5,459 nucleotides of DNA from NCBI GenBank assembly GCA_002395405.1, contig DGWX01000049.1, positions 1 through 5,459 on the forward strand, written 5' to 3'. Positions 1 to 5,459 of the stretch are shown here, piece after piece (position 1 is the first letter of the stretch; the number at the start of each line of letters is the position of its first letter). Under the pieces are notes generated by a model, which was not told the origin of the DNA, did no database searches, and saw nothing but the letters and a program-made list of their open reading frames with translations. Position numbers and translations under genes: made by a program. Source of the stretch: Christensenella sp. UBA4247. GTDB taxonomy: Bacteria; Bacillota; Clostridia; Christensenellales; CAG-1252.

Positions 1-695
1 GCGCGGAGATCCTCGTCGCGGAAGCATTTCGCGATTTGATAGTAACGGTCGAATCCCGCGATCATCAAAAGCTGTTTGTAGATCTGCGGAGACTGCGGAA
101 GCGCGTAAAACTCACCGTGATGCACTCTGCTCGGTACGAGATAATCCCTTGCGCCTTCGGGCGTGGAACGTCCGAGGCAAGGGGTGTCTATATCCAAAAA
201 ACCGAGTTTATCCATATAGGAATGAACGAGGTGACACAATTTCGAACGCATTTGCAAATTGCTTTGCAAGCTACCGCGCCTCAAATCGAGGTATCTGTAT
301 TTCAGTCTTGTAACCTCACCTACCGCCGCCATTTCGGAAATAACGAAAGGCGGAACTTCCGCTTCGGAAAGGATCTCCACCTTTTCGGCGGAAATTTCCA
401 CTTCGCCCGACGGAAGCGCCTTATTGATATTCTTTTCGCCTCTGCTTCTGACTTTTCCCTTCACCGCTACGACGAATTCGTTTCTCAGTTTTTCCGCTTC
501 CGCGAAAACGGCGGCGCCGCAAGACGCTTCTTCAAAGGAAACTTGAATGATACCCGTCCTGTCGCGCACGTCAACAAAAATAATATTTCCGAGGTTGCGA
601 TATTTACCGATAAAACCCAAAACGGTAACCGAATTTCCGATATCGCTCGCGCGGAATTCCGCGCACATTTTGCTTCTTTCTTTCAAATAATTCAT
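1..695 (-). CDS. aspS: Aspartyl-tRNA synthetase, N-terminal part (partial)
   Basis: AspRS charges tRNA-Asp, and in some bacteria also mischarges tRNA-Asn for amidation. The gene runs off the left edge after 231 codons plus two bases, about 40% of the roughly 590-residue bacterial enzyme. Residues 1-105 form the OB-fold anticodon-binding domain. Arg33, Phe40 and Gln51 (in KYRNLGNIIF and RTGIIQ) align with the anticodon-reading Arg28, Phe35 and Gln46 of the Escherichia coli enzyme. TRLKYRYLDLRR (129-140) links to the class II catalytic core, followed by the end of motif 1 near DTPCL (170-174), the flipping loop STPEGARDYLVPSR (177-190), FYALPQSPQ (196-204), QLLMIAGFDRYYQIAKCF (208-225) and motif 2 FRDEDLR (225-231) at the edge. 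The start is ATG at 695, overlapping the hisS stop, with AGAAGG seven bases upstream. Homology to the N-terminus (RSKMCAEFRASDIG, 7-20) begins right after this start. LysRS and AsnRS are ruled out by TPEGARDYLVPSR. Confidence 0.96.
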   Translation of the reverse strand, partial: MNYLKERSKMCAEFRASDIGNSVTVLGFIGKYRNLGNIIFVDVRDRTGIIQVSFEEASCGAAVFAEAEKLRNEFVVAVKGKVRSRGEKNINKALPSGEVEISAEKVEILSEAEVPPFVISEMAAVGEVTRLKYRYLDLRRGSLQSNLQMRSKLCHLVHSYMDKLGFLDIDTPCLGRSTPEGARDYLVPSRVHHGEFYALPQSPQIYKQLLMIAGFDRYYQIAKCFRDEDLR

Positions 696-1951
696 ACGTT
701 CGCCTTCTTTTGAATGATATATTCCGCCAATCTTTCGATTGCGGTTTCTTCCTCCTCACCAGTTTTCATATTTTTTACCTTTACAACGCCGCCCGCGATT
801 TCGCTTTCGCCGAGAACGACGGTAAATTTTGCTTTCAGTTTGTCCGACAGTTTCATTTGCGCTTTGAGGCTTCGCCCCATAACGTCGCACTCTGCCGCAA
901 TTCCGTGCGCGCGCATAACGGAAGTTAAACGAAACGCTTCGTCCGCCGCGCCGATATTCGCGATAAAAAGATCGGGAGACGGCTCTTCTCCGAAGGAAGC
1001 GCCAACGGTCTCCATCGTCAAAACGAGGCGCTCGATGCCCATTCCGAATCCGACCGCGGGACAGGGTTTCCCTCCGATTTCTTCCACGAGATTATTATAT
1101 CTGCCTCCGCCGCAAACGGTGGATTTTGCGCCGATATTCCCCGCCACGAATTCAAACACCGTTTTGGTATAATAATCGAGTCCTCTGACGATCTTATCGT
1201 CTTCCTCAAAGGGGATTTCTTCTTCCGTCAAAAGATTTTTGACCTTTTCGTGATGCGCGCGACATGGATCGCACAAATAGGATAGAACCGACGGCGCGTT
1301 CGCCGCGATTTCTTTACATTTCTCCTCTTTGCAGTCGAGAATACGAAGCGGATTCTTGATTAGTCTTTCGCGGCAGGTTTGGCAAAGCTCGCTTTCACGC
1401 GACGCGAAATACGCTTTCAAGGCTTCGTTATAATCCTTTCGGCAGGTCGGACATCCGATACTGTTGATCCTGAGTTCGAGCCCTTTGATCCCGAGACGGT
1501 CAAACAAGGTTTTCGCAATGAGCATAACTTCGACGTCTTGATGGGGCGTATCCGCGCCGTATATCTCAACGCCGAATTGATGGTGTTCGCGAAGACGCCC
1601 TGCTTGCGGTCTTTCATAACGGAAAACCGAAGTTTCGTAATACATCTTCAAAGGTTGCGGCAACTGCGACAGCGAATTCTCGATAAAGCTCCTGACGACG
1701 CCCGCCGTCCCTTCCGGTTTTAAGGTTACGGAGCGACCGCCTTTATCGAGAAAAGTGTACATTTCTTTATTTACGATATCCGTCGTATCGCCTACGCCGC
1801 GGAGAAAAAGCTCGGTATGTTCGAAGGTGGGCGTTGCGATCTTACGAATATTAAAAAGACGCGTAACCTCTTTAATCTCCCTTTCGATCTTATCCCATTT
1901 ATAACTTTCCTGCGGTAACAGGTCTTTGGTTCCTTTCATGATATTGATCAT
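692..1951 (-). CDS. hisS: Histidyl-tRNA synthetase
   Basis: HisRS attaches histidine to tRNA-His. The 419-residue protein is a complete class II enzyme. It opens with KGTKDLLP (6-13), followed by the motif 1 region ending TPTFEHTELF (40-49), LKPEGTAGVVRSFI (77-90), motif 2 with FRYERPQAGRLREHHQFGVEIYG (110-132), the HisA loop RGLDYYTKTVFEF (256-268), CGGGRYNNL (280-288) and the HisB/motif 3 element GFGMGIERL (301-309). The C-terminal anticodon domain (about 326-419) includes GRSLKAQMKLSDK (359-371). The insertion domain between motif 2 and HisA carries eight cysteines (see findings). The start at 1951 is chosen because AAGGAG sits six bases upstream and family N-termini begin close to KGTKDLLP. 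A longer in-frame start at 2029 would add 26 residues overlapping hslU and is not credible. The stop overlaps the aspS start as ATGA. The paralogue HisZ lacks the intact HisA loop and anticodon domain, so it is unlikely. Confidence 0.97.
   Translation of the reverse strand: MINIMKGTKDLLPQESYKWDKIEREIKEVTRLFNIRKIATPTFEHTELFLRGVGDTTDIVNKEMYTFLDKGGRSVTLKPEGTAGVVRSFIENSLSQLPQPLKMYYETSVFRYERPQAGRLREHHQFGVEIYGADTPHQDVEVMLIAKTLFDRLGIKGLELRINSIGCPTCRKDYNEALKAYFASRESELCQTCRERLIKNPLRILDCKEEKCKEIAANAPSVLSYLCDPCRAHHEKVKNLLTEEEIPFEEDDKIVRGLDYYTKTVFEFVAGNIGAKSTVCGGGRYNNLVEEIGGKPCPAVGFGMGIERLVLTMETVGASFGEEPSPDLFIANIGAADEAFRLTSVMRAHGIAAECDVMGRSLKAQMKLSDKLKAKFTVVLGESEIAGGVVKVKNMKTGEEEETAIERLAEYIIQKKANV
703..708 (-). 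promoter_or_regulatory. Ribosome binding site of aspS
   Basis: On the minus strand this reads AGAAGG, seven bases before the aspS ATG at 695, and it lies inside the last codons of hisS. It is a moderate match to the anti-Shine-Dalgarno sequence. Together with the ATGA stop/start overlap it supports re-initiation by ribosomes finishing hisS. Confidence 0.75.
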
Positions 1952-1957
1952 AATGCG

Positions 1958-1963
1958 CTCCTT
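1958..1963 (-). promoter_or_regulatory. Ribosome binding site of hisS
   Basis: On the minus strand this reads AAGGAG, six bases before the ATG at 1951. It shares its first two As with the hslU stop codon TAA. It decides the hisS start in favour of 1951 over the upstream in-frame ATG at 2029 and over the internal Met codon four codons later. Confidence 0.87.
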
Positions 1964-3281
1964 AAATAATGTAACGTTTGAGATCAAGATCCACGAGTTC
2001 GCGTCCGAGATGCGCTTCCACGTACGCAAGATCGACGATAACCTCTCTCTCTTCGCCGTTCGCTTCGAATGAAACGTCCGAAAGAAGCGCTTCGATCAAG
2101 GAATGCAAGCGACGCGCGCCGATATTCTCGCTGTTTGTATTTTCAAACGAAGCCAGCTCCGCGATTTTTTCGATCGCATCCTTGGTAAACTTTAAATCCA
2201 CTCCGTCCACTTTCAAGAGCGCGCTGTACATTTTAAGGAGCGCGTTCGAAGGTTCGGTCAAAATGCGAACGAAATCTTCTTTCGTCAAGCTGTCCAACGT
2301 TACCACGACCGGGAAACGACCTTGCAATTCGGGGATCAAGTCTTTTACTTCCGAAATATGGAAGGCACCCGCCGCGATAAAGAGAATGAAATCCGTTCGA
2401 ATGCTTCCGTATTTCGTCGTTACGGTACAACCTTCCACAATGGGAAGAATATCCCTTTGCACGCCCTCTCTGGATACGTCGGGACCGCCGCGCGAAGAAC
2501 CCATACTCGATCCCGCGATCTTATCGATTTCGTCTATAAAGATGATACCTTCCTGCTCGGCGCGGCGAAGCGCTTCCGCCGAAACGCTGTCGTTATCGAT
2601 GAGCTTGTCCGATTCTTCGAGGATTAACATACGCATCGCGTCTTTAACGTACAGCTTTCTTTTTTTTCTGTTCTTATTGCCGAACTGTTTGAAAAAATCG
2701 CCGAGATTGATTTCCGCGCCCTGCCCGGTTTGCATCATTTGAACGGGTTTTTGCGGTTCGGAGACTTCGATCTCGATCTGCATTTCGTCCAGCTTTCCGT
2801 CCATGAGTTCTTCCGAAATCAACTCGGAAAGCTGCGCTTCGGGAACGTCGGGCGAAAGTTCTTTTCGAATCGGCAAGATCGCCTTTACAAGGCGCTGGAC
2901 TGCCGCTTGCGTGGCTCTCGGTTTCAGCTCTTCATAGCGCTCTTCCTTTACGAGACGGATCGCCGCCTCCACAAGGTCGCGCACCATAGATTCAACGTCT
3001 CTTCCGACGTAACCGACTTCGGTAAATTTCGTAGCTTCCACTTTAACGAAGGGAGCCTTAACGAGTTTCGCGAGCCTTCTCGCGATCTCGGTTTTTCCGA
3101 CGCCGGTCGGACCTTTCATAATGATATTTTTCGGGGTAATCTCTTCCCTGACCTTATCGTCCAAACGGCTGCGGCGATAGCGATTTCGAAGAGCGACGGC
3201 AACGCTCCTTTTCGCTTCGTTTTGACCGATGATATATTGATCGAGTTCGCGTACGATCTCTTCCGGAGTAAAGAGTTCCAT
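1962..3281 (-). CDS. hslU: ATP-dependent protease ATPase subunit HslU (ClpY)
   Basis: HslU is the hexameric AAA+ unfoldase that partners HslV, threading substrates into the peptidase chamber in the cytoplasm. The 439 residues match the family (443 in Escherichia coli). In order: the N-terminal TPEEIVRELDQYIIGQ (5-20), Walker A GPTGVGKT (57-64), the central-pore loop GYVG (90-93), the variable intermediate (I) domain at roughly 110-240 that includes a basic patch NRKKRK (204-209), Walker B IIFIDEID (246-253), GPDVSREGVQRDILPIVEG (266-284), the GRFP arginine-finger region (321-324) and sensor-2 GARR (388-391). The C-terminus LDLKRYII resembles the tail that docks into HslV. ClpX has a zinc-binding domain and lacks the I domain, so it is excluded. 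The ATG lies directly after the hslV stop (TAAATG), and a GGAGG lies eight bases before it. Phe298 stands where HslU normally has His in TDHILFIA (see findings). Confidence 0.97.
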   Translation of the reverse strand: MELFTPEEIVRELDQYIIGQNEAKRSVAVALRNRYRRSRLDDKVREEITPKNIIMKGPTGVGKTEIARRLAKLVKAPFVKVEATKFTEVGYVGRDVESMVRDLVEAAIRLVKEERYEELKPRATQAAVQRLVKAILPIRKELSPDVPEAQLSELISEELMDGKLDEMQIEIEVSEPQKPVQMMQTGQGAEINLGDFFKQFGNKNRKKRKLYVKDAMRMLILEESDKLIDNDSVSAEALRRAEQEGIIFIDEIDKIAGSSMGSSRGGPDVSREGVQRDILPIVEGCTVTTKYGSIRTDFILFIAAGAFHISEVKDLIPELQGRFPVVVTLDSLTKEDFVRILTEPSNALLKMYSALLKVDGVDLKFTKDAIEKIAELASFENTNSENIGARRLHSLIEALLSDVSFEANGEEREVIVDLAYVEAHLGRELVDLDLKRYII

Positions 3282-3815
3282 TTACAATACCTCCACCGTC
3301 AAATTCGAATTGGTAAACACGCAAAGTTCCGACGCGATCTTCATCGCTTTTCTCGCGATGGTCTCCGCGTCCATTCCCTCCACGTCGTAAAGCGCGCGAG
3401 CCGCGGCAAGCGCATAGTTTCCGCCGCTTCCGATCGCGCAAACGCCCGAGTCCGGATCGATCACTTCGCCCGTTCCCGAAAGAACGAGGAGATTGTCCTT
3501 ATCCGCCGCGATCAACATCGCTTGCAACTGGCGGGGCATTTTATCGTTTCTCCAAAGTTCCGCGAGTTCCACGGCGCTTCTCATCAAATTGCCGCTGAAT
3601 TTTTGGAGCATTTTTTCAAACTTTTCGCTCAGCGAAAAAGCGTCCGAAACACTTCCGGCAAAGCCGACCACGACCTTTCCGCCGTAAATGCGTTTTACCT
3701 TGACCGCATTCGCTTTGAACACGACGCTTTCTCCCATCGTCACCTGACCGTCTCCGGCAATGACCGTAACGCCGTCCTTTTTAACGGCGCAAATCGTTGT
3801 TCCTTTGAATTCCAT
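3282..3815 (-). CDS. hslV: ATP-dependent protease subunit HslV (peptidase)
   Basis: HslV is the proteasome-beta-like, N-terminal-threonine peptidase. Its double hexamer degrades proteins that HslU unfolds and feeds to it. The 177-residue length is normal. The sequence begins MEFKG-TTICAV, so removal of five residues would expose Thr6 as the catalytic nucleophile (Thr1 of the mature enzyme). Downstream are AGDGQVT (20-26, containing Asp22, equivalent to mature Asp17), Lys39 at the place of the conserved active-site lysine, VGFAGSVSDAF (50-60), AVELAELWR (81-89), the GTGEVIDPD loop (114-122) and AIGSGGNYALAAARAL (127-142). The start is fixed by an AAAGGAG site seven bases upstream, inside the end of trmFO. 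The thriving relative CodW of Bacillus uses Ser; here Thr is retained. hslU begins at the very next base after the stop, consistent with matched production of the two subunits. Confidence 0.97.
   Translation of the reverse strand: MEFKGTTICAVKKDGVTVIAGDGQVTMGESVVFKANAVKVKRIYGGKVVVGFAGSVSDAFSLSEKFEKMLQKFSGNLMRSAVELAELWRNDKMPRQLQAMLIAADKDNLLVLSGTGEVIDPDSGVCAIGSGGNYALAAARALYDVEGMDAETIARKAMKIASELCVFTNSNLTVEVL
3290..3294 (-). promoter_or_regulatory. Ribosome binding site of hslU
   Basis: On the minus strand this reads GGAGG, eight bases before the hslU ATG at 3281. It is embedded in the last codons of hslV (Val-Glu-Val-Leu). The stop and start codons are directly abutting (TAAATG), so a terminating ribosome would sit over the hslU start, which favours coupled synthesis of the two protease subunits. 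Confidence 0.85.
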
Positions 3816-3819
3816 AGTT

Positions 3820-5130
3820 TTACTCCTTTAACGCTTGTTCGAAAGACGAAGCGTAAGCTTTAATTTCCTTTGCCGATCGTTCGGCGTAATAGGCTTTTCT
3901 GAGCGCCTTATCTCGAATCCTTTTTTCCGGAGGAGGCAGGATCCCGAAGTTCGCGTTCATGGGTTGAAACGCCCCGTTCTCCGTGGAAACATATCTCGAA
4001 AGCGCGCCCATGATGGTATTTTCAGGGAGAGGTGGAAGCTCTTTTCCGGCAAGATACGCCGCAACCGACAAACCCGCGATCATCCCGCTCATCGCGCTTT
4101 CCATATACCCTTCCACGCCCGAAAGCTGACCTGCGATCCAAACGCATTTGCTTTTTCTGACCCTGAAATCGCAATTTAGGATCTTCGGCGCGTTCACAAA
4201 CGTATTGCGATGCATGACGCCGTATCTGACGAATTCCGCATTTTTCAGCGCAGGGATCAGAGCGAACACGCGCCTTTGCTCCGGGAAGGTAAGGCTCGTT
4301 TGAAACCCGACAAGGTTGAAAAGATCGCCTGCTGCGTTCTCCTTTCTGAGTTGCAAAACCGCATAATACTTTTCTCCCGTAACGGGGTGCTTCAATCCAA
4401 CGGGGCGCAAGGGACCGAAACGAAGGCAATTTTCTCCGCCTTTCGCCATGATCTCGATAGGCATACAGCCGTCGAAATAAGCGCCGCCGACTTCCTGCTT
4501 CGCGCATTCGGCGCTCGTAAGCGCTTCGTAAAACGCAAGGTACTCTTCCTTCGACATCGGTGCGTTCAGATAATCCGAATCCCCTTTCCCGTAACGCGAT
4601 GCGAAAAACGCATGATCGTAATCCACGCTTTCCGCCGTTACGATAGGCGCAGCGGCGTCGTAAAACGATAGGCCTTGCTCCCCCGTCAACGCAAGAAGAG
4701 CGCGGCTCATGGACTCGCTCGTTAAAGGCCCCGTGGCGATAATCAAGGGCGAACCGTCCTCGATTTTTGTTATTTCACGGCGAACAAGGGAGAAACGAGG
4801 AAAGGCGCGTAAGATCCTTTCGATCTCTTCGGAAAACAGCGCTCGATCCACTCCGAGCGCCCCTCCGCATGGAACTTTCGTCTTTTCCGCCGCTTTGAGA
4901 ACGACGCTGTCAAAGGCGCGCATTTCGTTTTTCAAAGTCCCGCCCGCCGTATCCGGAATATCGCTTTTTAAGCTATTCGAACAAACGAGCTCGGCAAGTC
5001 CCGCCGTCTTATGCGCCGGAGTATTTTTCTCCGGACGCATCTCGAACATTTCGACTTCCGCGCCCCTTTTTAAGAGCGCGTAAGCGGCTTCCGCTCCGGC
5101 AAGCCCGCCTCCTGCGATCCTGACTTTCAT
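3820..5130 (-). CDS. trmFO: Methylenetetrahydrofolate-tRNA-(uracil-5-)-methyltransferase TrmFO
   Basis: This flavoprotein makes 5-methyluridine at position 54 of the tRNA T-loop, taking the carbon from 5,10-methylenetetrahydrofolate and using reduced FAD. The protein has 436 residues, the usual family length. Its N-terminal dinucleotide-binding fold carries GGGLAGAEAA (7-16), followed by EMRP (30-33), TPAH (37-40) and the signature ELVCSNSLKSD (47-57). Cys50 corresponds to Cys53 of the Bacillus subtilis enzyme, and Cys222 in YFDGCMPIE to its Cys226; both are the cysteines discussed for catalysis. FGPLRPVGL (238-246), AVLQLR (257-262), NLVGFQTSL (272-280) and the FAD-contacting IAGQLSGVEGYMESAMSG (332-349) are also family hallmarks. 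The ATG start overlaps the topA stop, and the glycine-rich motif begins only six residues in, so this start is secure. The Shine-Dalgarno sequence is weak, which suggests coupling to topA translation. GidA/MnmG is the nearest paralogue but is much longer and lacks this cysteine signature. Confidence 0.97.
   Translation of the reverse strand: MKVRIAGGGLAGAEAAYALLKRGAEVEMFEMRPEKNTPAHKTAGLAELVCSNSLKSDIPDTAGGTLKNEMRAFDSVVLKAAEKTKVPCGGALGVDRALFSEEIERILRAFPRFSLVRREITKIEDGSPLIIATGPLTSESMSRALLALTGEQGLSFYDAAAPIVTAESVDYDHAFFASRYGKGDSDYLNAPMSKEEYLAFYEALTSAECAKQEVGGAYFDGCMPIEIMAKGGENCLRFGPLRPVGLKHPVTGEKYYAVLQLRKENAAGDLFNLVGFQTSLTFPEQRRVFALIPALKNAEFVRYGVMHRNTFVNAPKILNCDFRVRKSKCVWIAGQLSGVEGYMESAMSGMIAGLSVAAYLAGKELPPLPENTIMGALSRYVSTENGAFQPMNANFGILPPPEKRIRDKALRKAYYAERSAKEIKAYASSFEQALKE
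3823..3829 (-). promoter_or_regulatory. Ribosome binding site of hslV
   Basis: On the minus strand this reads AAAGGAG, seven bases before the hslV ATG at 3815. It lies wholly inside the last sense codons of trmFO, where it encodes part of Leu-Lys-Glu ahead of the TAA stop. It fixes the hslV start, and hence the five-residue propeptide length. Confidence 0.85.
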
Positions 5131-5459
5131 TTCTCTTCCGTATATTTACAAGAAGTACAAACGTATTTGGTTTGTCCCTTCGATTTCCTGACGATCATCG
5201 TTCCGTTACACTTCGGGCAGAGATGCGGCGCGGGAATATCCCAGCTTGCGAATTTACAAGTCGGATAATCGCTGCAACCGTAAAAGATCTTACCCGCTTT
5301 ACTGCGCTTTTTAAGAACGTCTTTTCCGCAAACGGGGCAAGTCGCGACTTTTTCCGATTCCATCGAAAGAATATTGCGGCATTTGGGGAAGTTCGGGCAA
5401 GCGAGGAACTTTCCGTAGCGCCCTTCTCTTATAACCATCATCGCACCGCATTTATCGCA
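5127..5459 (-). CDS. topA: DNA topoisomerase I, C-terminal zinc-ribbon tail (partial)
   Basis: This is the 3' end of a type IA DNA topoisomerase gene; the reading frame is open to the right window edge, so the catalytic toroid lies outside. The visible 110 residues form three consecutive four-cysteine zinc ribbons. Numbered from the first visible codon, they are C1/C4/C21/C27, C41/C44/C62/C68 and C81/C84/C101/C104. The first two end in the CPNFPKC and CSDYPTC knuckles typical of TopA, and the third ends in CTSC. In the family these ribbons bind single-stranded DNA and help strand passage during relaxation of negative supercoils in the cytoplasm. A Met pair at about 5441-5436 could be mistaken for a start, but the frame upstream encodes CDKCGA, the first half of ribbon 1, so it is internal. 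The stop TGA overlaps the trmFO start as ATGA. A stand-alone zinc-ribbon protein is possible but unlikely given the trmFO neighbour. Confidence 0.93.
   Translation of the reverse strand, partial: CDKCGAMMVIREGRYGKFLACPNFPKCRNILSMESEKVATCPVCGKDVLKKRSKAGKIFYGCSDYPTCKFASWDIPAPHLCPKCNGTMIVRKSKGQTKYVCTSCKYTEEK
5135..5139 (-). promoter_or_regulatory. Weak ribosome binding site of trmFO
   Basis: On the minus strand this reads GGAAG, only four bases before the trmFO ATG at 5130, so both match and spacing are poorer than at the other four junctions. With the ATGA overlap, trmFO translation probably depends largely on ribosomes arriving from topA. This is inference from spacing only. Confidence 0.4.

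Noticed and set aside
36..713. A 225-codon plus-strand open frame at the left end.
   Set aside because: It is antisense to aspS and the end of hisS. The minus-strand reading gives a textbook AspRS sequence, while this one shows no family motifs.
1952..2029. In-frame N-terminal extension of hisS starting at 2029.
   Set aside because: The extra 26 residues would overlap the end of hslU by 68 bases and do not resemble HisRS. A strong AAGGAG six bases before the ATG at 1951 gives the expected N-terminus.
2730..3863. A 377-codon open frame on the plus strand, antisense to hslU, hslV and the end of trmFO.
   Set aside because: It is the complement of well-recognised genes, spans three of them, is rich in Phe/Arg/His as expected for an antisense shadow, and shows no recognisable domain. 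The long openness follows from the codon bias of the real genes.
4022..4507. A 161-codon second frame on the minus strand inside trmFO.
   Set aside because: It lies fully inside an intact, motif-rich trmFO in another frame, is highly Arg-rich, and lacks homology that I recognise, so it is a shadow frame.
5127..5441. A small free-standing 104-residue zinc-ribbon protein beginning at Met 5441.
   Set aside because: The frame stays open upstream to the window edge and supplies the first two cysteines (CDKC) of zinc ribbon 1, so this is the tail of a larger TopA rather than a separate gene.
1..5459. A novel defence, mobile or otherwise undescribed system.
   Set aside because: All sequence is accounted for by six conserved housekeeping genes with intact motifs. 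There are no sizeable gaps, repeats, inverted-repeat pairs or unfamiliar proteins.

Overview
The window looks like a dense, conserved housekeeping segment of a bacterial chromosome, most likely from Bacillota (Firmicutes), class Clostridia. The pointers are the gene order topA-trmFO-hslV-hslU, the folate-dependent tRNA methyltransferase TrmFO, a Clostridia-like HslV with a short propeptide ahead of its catalytic Thr, a cysteine-rich clostridial-style HisRS, and strong AGGAGG-type ribosome binding sites. By eye the G+C content is near one half, higher than in classical low-GC clostridia, so an uncultured gut-type lineage is plausible. This taxonomic placement is inference. Nothing marks the window as plasmid, phage or transferred DNA.

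All six genes lie on the minus strand, so transcription runs from high to low coordinates. In that order they are: topA (only the last 110 codons, cut by the right window edge), trmFO, hslV, hslU, hisS, and aspS (only the first 231 codons, cut by the left edge). The junctions are extremely tight: a 4-base ATGA overlap (topA/trmFO), 4 bases (trmFO/hslV), 0 bases (hslV/hslU), 10 bases (hslU/hisS) and another 4-base ATGA overlap (hisS/aspS). No intergenic gap is large enough for a terminator or leader, so the six genes are read here as one operon stretch with translational coupling. No promoter is visible in the window.

Functionally the segment joins DNA supercoil control (TopA), tRNA T-loop m5U54 methylation (TrmFO), ATP-dependent proteolysis (the HslV peptidase and HslU unfoldase, which form one complex) and charging of tRNA-His and tRNA-Asp (HisRS, AspRS). 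In many Bacillota the series is topA-trmFO-xerC-hslV-hslU-codY. Here xerC is absent between trmFO and hslV, and hisS-aspS stands where codY would be.

I did not find an undescribed biological system. The points worth a second look are the rearranged operon, the eight-cysteine HisRS insertion domain, the HslV propeptide, some unusual residues in HslU and AspRS, and the absence of a leader region before the synthetase genes. There is no stretch over 300 bases without a gene, and I saw no RNA gene, repeat array, insertion sequence or CRISPR.
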